Part shown: in pieces, positions 63,400 through 64,000 of the stretch
Layout: every line of letters starts with the position of its first letter
Position numbering within the stretch: the first letter of the stretch is position 1
Assembly: GCA_037783545.1 (NCBI GenBank)
Contig: JBBELK010001109.1
Coordinates: 1-64,000, forward strand
Origin: Henricia sp. BOLD:AAB3569
Taxonomy: Eukaryota > Echinodermata > Asteroidea > Spinulosida > Echinasteridae
Direction: 5' to 3'
Length of the DNA stretch: 64,000 nucleotides
Notes under the pieces: model-generated
Database searches by the model: none
What the model saw: the letters and a program-made list of their open reading frames with translations, nothing else
Told to the model about the DNA's origin: nothing
Translations under genes and position numbers: made by a program

Positions 63400-64000
63400 T
63401 TGTTTGGGACGGGAATTTGGTCAAAGTGTGGTCCAAACGTCGGCAAATTTGGAAGTCAAGAAATTTCCCGACGAACTTCTAATTTTGCATGCTCCAAACA
63501 GTCTATATTCCGCACTTGTCCTGAAAAATTCACAGACTTTCGCCGGGAAATGGCCGAGAAATTTCAGAGATTAGGGAAAACTGGGCTCGGGCTTCCTGCC
63601 TGCTCTGCAGACCGTGGTTGTCCGTGTACTCCTGATCACTCGTGCGCATGCTCAGTCTTGTTTGGGACGGGAATTTGGTCAAAGTGTGGTCCAAACGTCG
63701 GCAAATTTGGAAGTCAAGAAATTTCCCGACGAACTTCAAATTTTGCATGCTCCAAACAGTCTATATTCCGCACTTGTCCTGAAAAATTCACAGACTTTCG
63801 CCGGAAATGGCCGAGAAATTTCAGAGATTAGGGAAAACTGGGCTCGGGCTTCCTGCCTCCTCTGCAGACCGTGGCTGTCCGTGTACTCCTGATCACTCGT
63901 GCGCATGCTCAGTCTTGTTTGGGACGGGAATTTGGTCAAAGTGTGGTCCAAACGTCGGCAAATTTGGAAGTCAAGAAATTTCCCGACGAACTTCAAATTT
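63400..64000 (+). repeat. Last family B units in the window (two full, one partial)
   Basis: Unit starts: 63400, 63658, 63915. Unit 63658 has the one-base loss in cgccggaaatgg also seen at 51.42 and 52.45 kb. The final unit is cut after 86 bases by the window end, so the array extends beyond it. Confidence 0.94.

Larger units (their letters stand above)
50244..64000 (+). repeat. Satellite family B: tandem array of ~258-bp monomers
   Basis: Fifty-three full units and one partial, counted from the ttgtttgggacggg motif. Nearly all are exactly 258 bp; units 51276, 52307 and 63658 are 257 bp through one lost g in cgccgggaaatgg. Landmarks: gtcggcaaatttgg, cccgacgaacttc, ttttgcatgctcc, aacagtctatattcc, cgccgggaaatggcc, tctgcagaccgtgg (PstI site), cctgatcactcg (BclI site) and gtgcgcatgctcag (second SphI site). 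The core is homologous to family A; the tail is mostly different but keeps accgtggctgt. No gene or unique sequence is present. The array continues past the window end, where the last unit starts at 63915. Confidence 0.98.

Noticed and set aside
50347-63996. Repeated minus-strand open frames of 72-103 codons
   Set aside because: The same short peptide recurs every 258 bp (and every 273-281 bp in A), exactly in step with the monomer. These are shadows of the repeat, not genes.
1-64000. CRISPR array
   Set aside because: The repeat unit is 258-281 bp with no unique spacers between short repeats, and no cas-like gene is present.
1-64000. CENP-B box (NTTCGNNNNANNCGGGN) in the monomers
   Set aside because: The closest stretch, tttcgctgggaaatgacgg in A and tttcgccgggaaatggccg in B, lacks the central A and the CGGG at the required spacing. 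A centromeric role is neither supported nor excluded.
1-64000. Telomere-type TTTAGGG in each monomer
   Set aside because: It occurs once per unit inside cagagtttagggaaa and is never tandem, so it is a chance match and not telomeric sequence.
1-64000. TATA-like promoter at ctgtatatattcc
   Set aside because: Present in nearly every A unit as part of the repeat. There is no downstream gene and B has tctatattcc, so there is no evidence of promoter use.
1-64000. Tandem rRNA, tRNA or snRNA gene clusters
   Set aside because: No recognisable rRNA core, tRNA A/B boxes with cloverleaf, or snRNA signature was seen in either monomer consensus.

Overview
The whole 64 kb window is tandem satellite DNA. 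I find no protein-coding gene, RNA gene, transposon or CRISPR array that I would defend. Every base belongs to one of two related head-to-tail repeat families, all units in the same orientation. Family A (1 to about 50,098) has a modal monomer of 273 bp and about 183 copies. Family B (about 50,099 to 64,000) has a modal monomer of 258 bp and about 54 copies, the last cut by the window edge. The two consensuses align over a common core of about 183 bp (23 differences by eye, roughly 87% identity). They differ in an adjoining tail of about 90 bp (A) or 75 bp (B). The switch from A to B happens inside one hybrid monomer at about 50,099, followed by a 43-bp deletion at about 50,205.

This scale of uninterrupted, gene-free, homogenised tandem repeats points to a eukaryotic centromeric, pericentromeric or subtelomeric heterochromatin block. 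The species cannot be named from the sequence: I recognise neither monomer as a described satellite, and no unique flanking DNA is present. Monomers are about 47% G+C (A consensus) with about 13 to 14 CpG each, so CpG has not been visibly eroded.

Layout of A: irregular, indel-rich units (1-5,511); cleaner units (5,512-10,729); a dimer-based block (10,730-12,396); mixed units (12,397-17,322); three copies of one higher-order repeat (HOR) with 10, 9 and 5 monomers (17,323-23,910); trimer and hexamer HORs (24,464-30,223), the second hexamer copy full of single-base indels; further mixed units to 36,532; a near-perfect tandem duplication of a 10-monomer HOR (36,533-42,061); shortened relatives of it (42,062-47,019); and a 3-monomer HOR (48,114-49,757). 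Layout of B: a 4-monomer HOR duplicated (50,760-52,821), then a 10-monomer HOR whose successive copies hold 10, 5, 8, 3 and 6 monomers (55,144-63,399).

The main biology visible is array evolution: unequal exchange and conversion between monomers, leaving hybrid units at identifiable breakpoints. Long open frames (up to 836 codons) exist because 273 and 258 are both multiples of three. Substitutions between A and B do not support that frame as protein-coding, although one 27-codon stretch in another frame differs only by synonymous changes and is flagged as a possible fossil.
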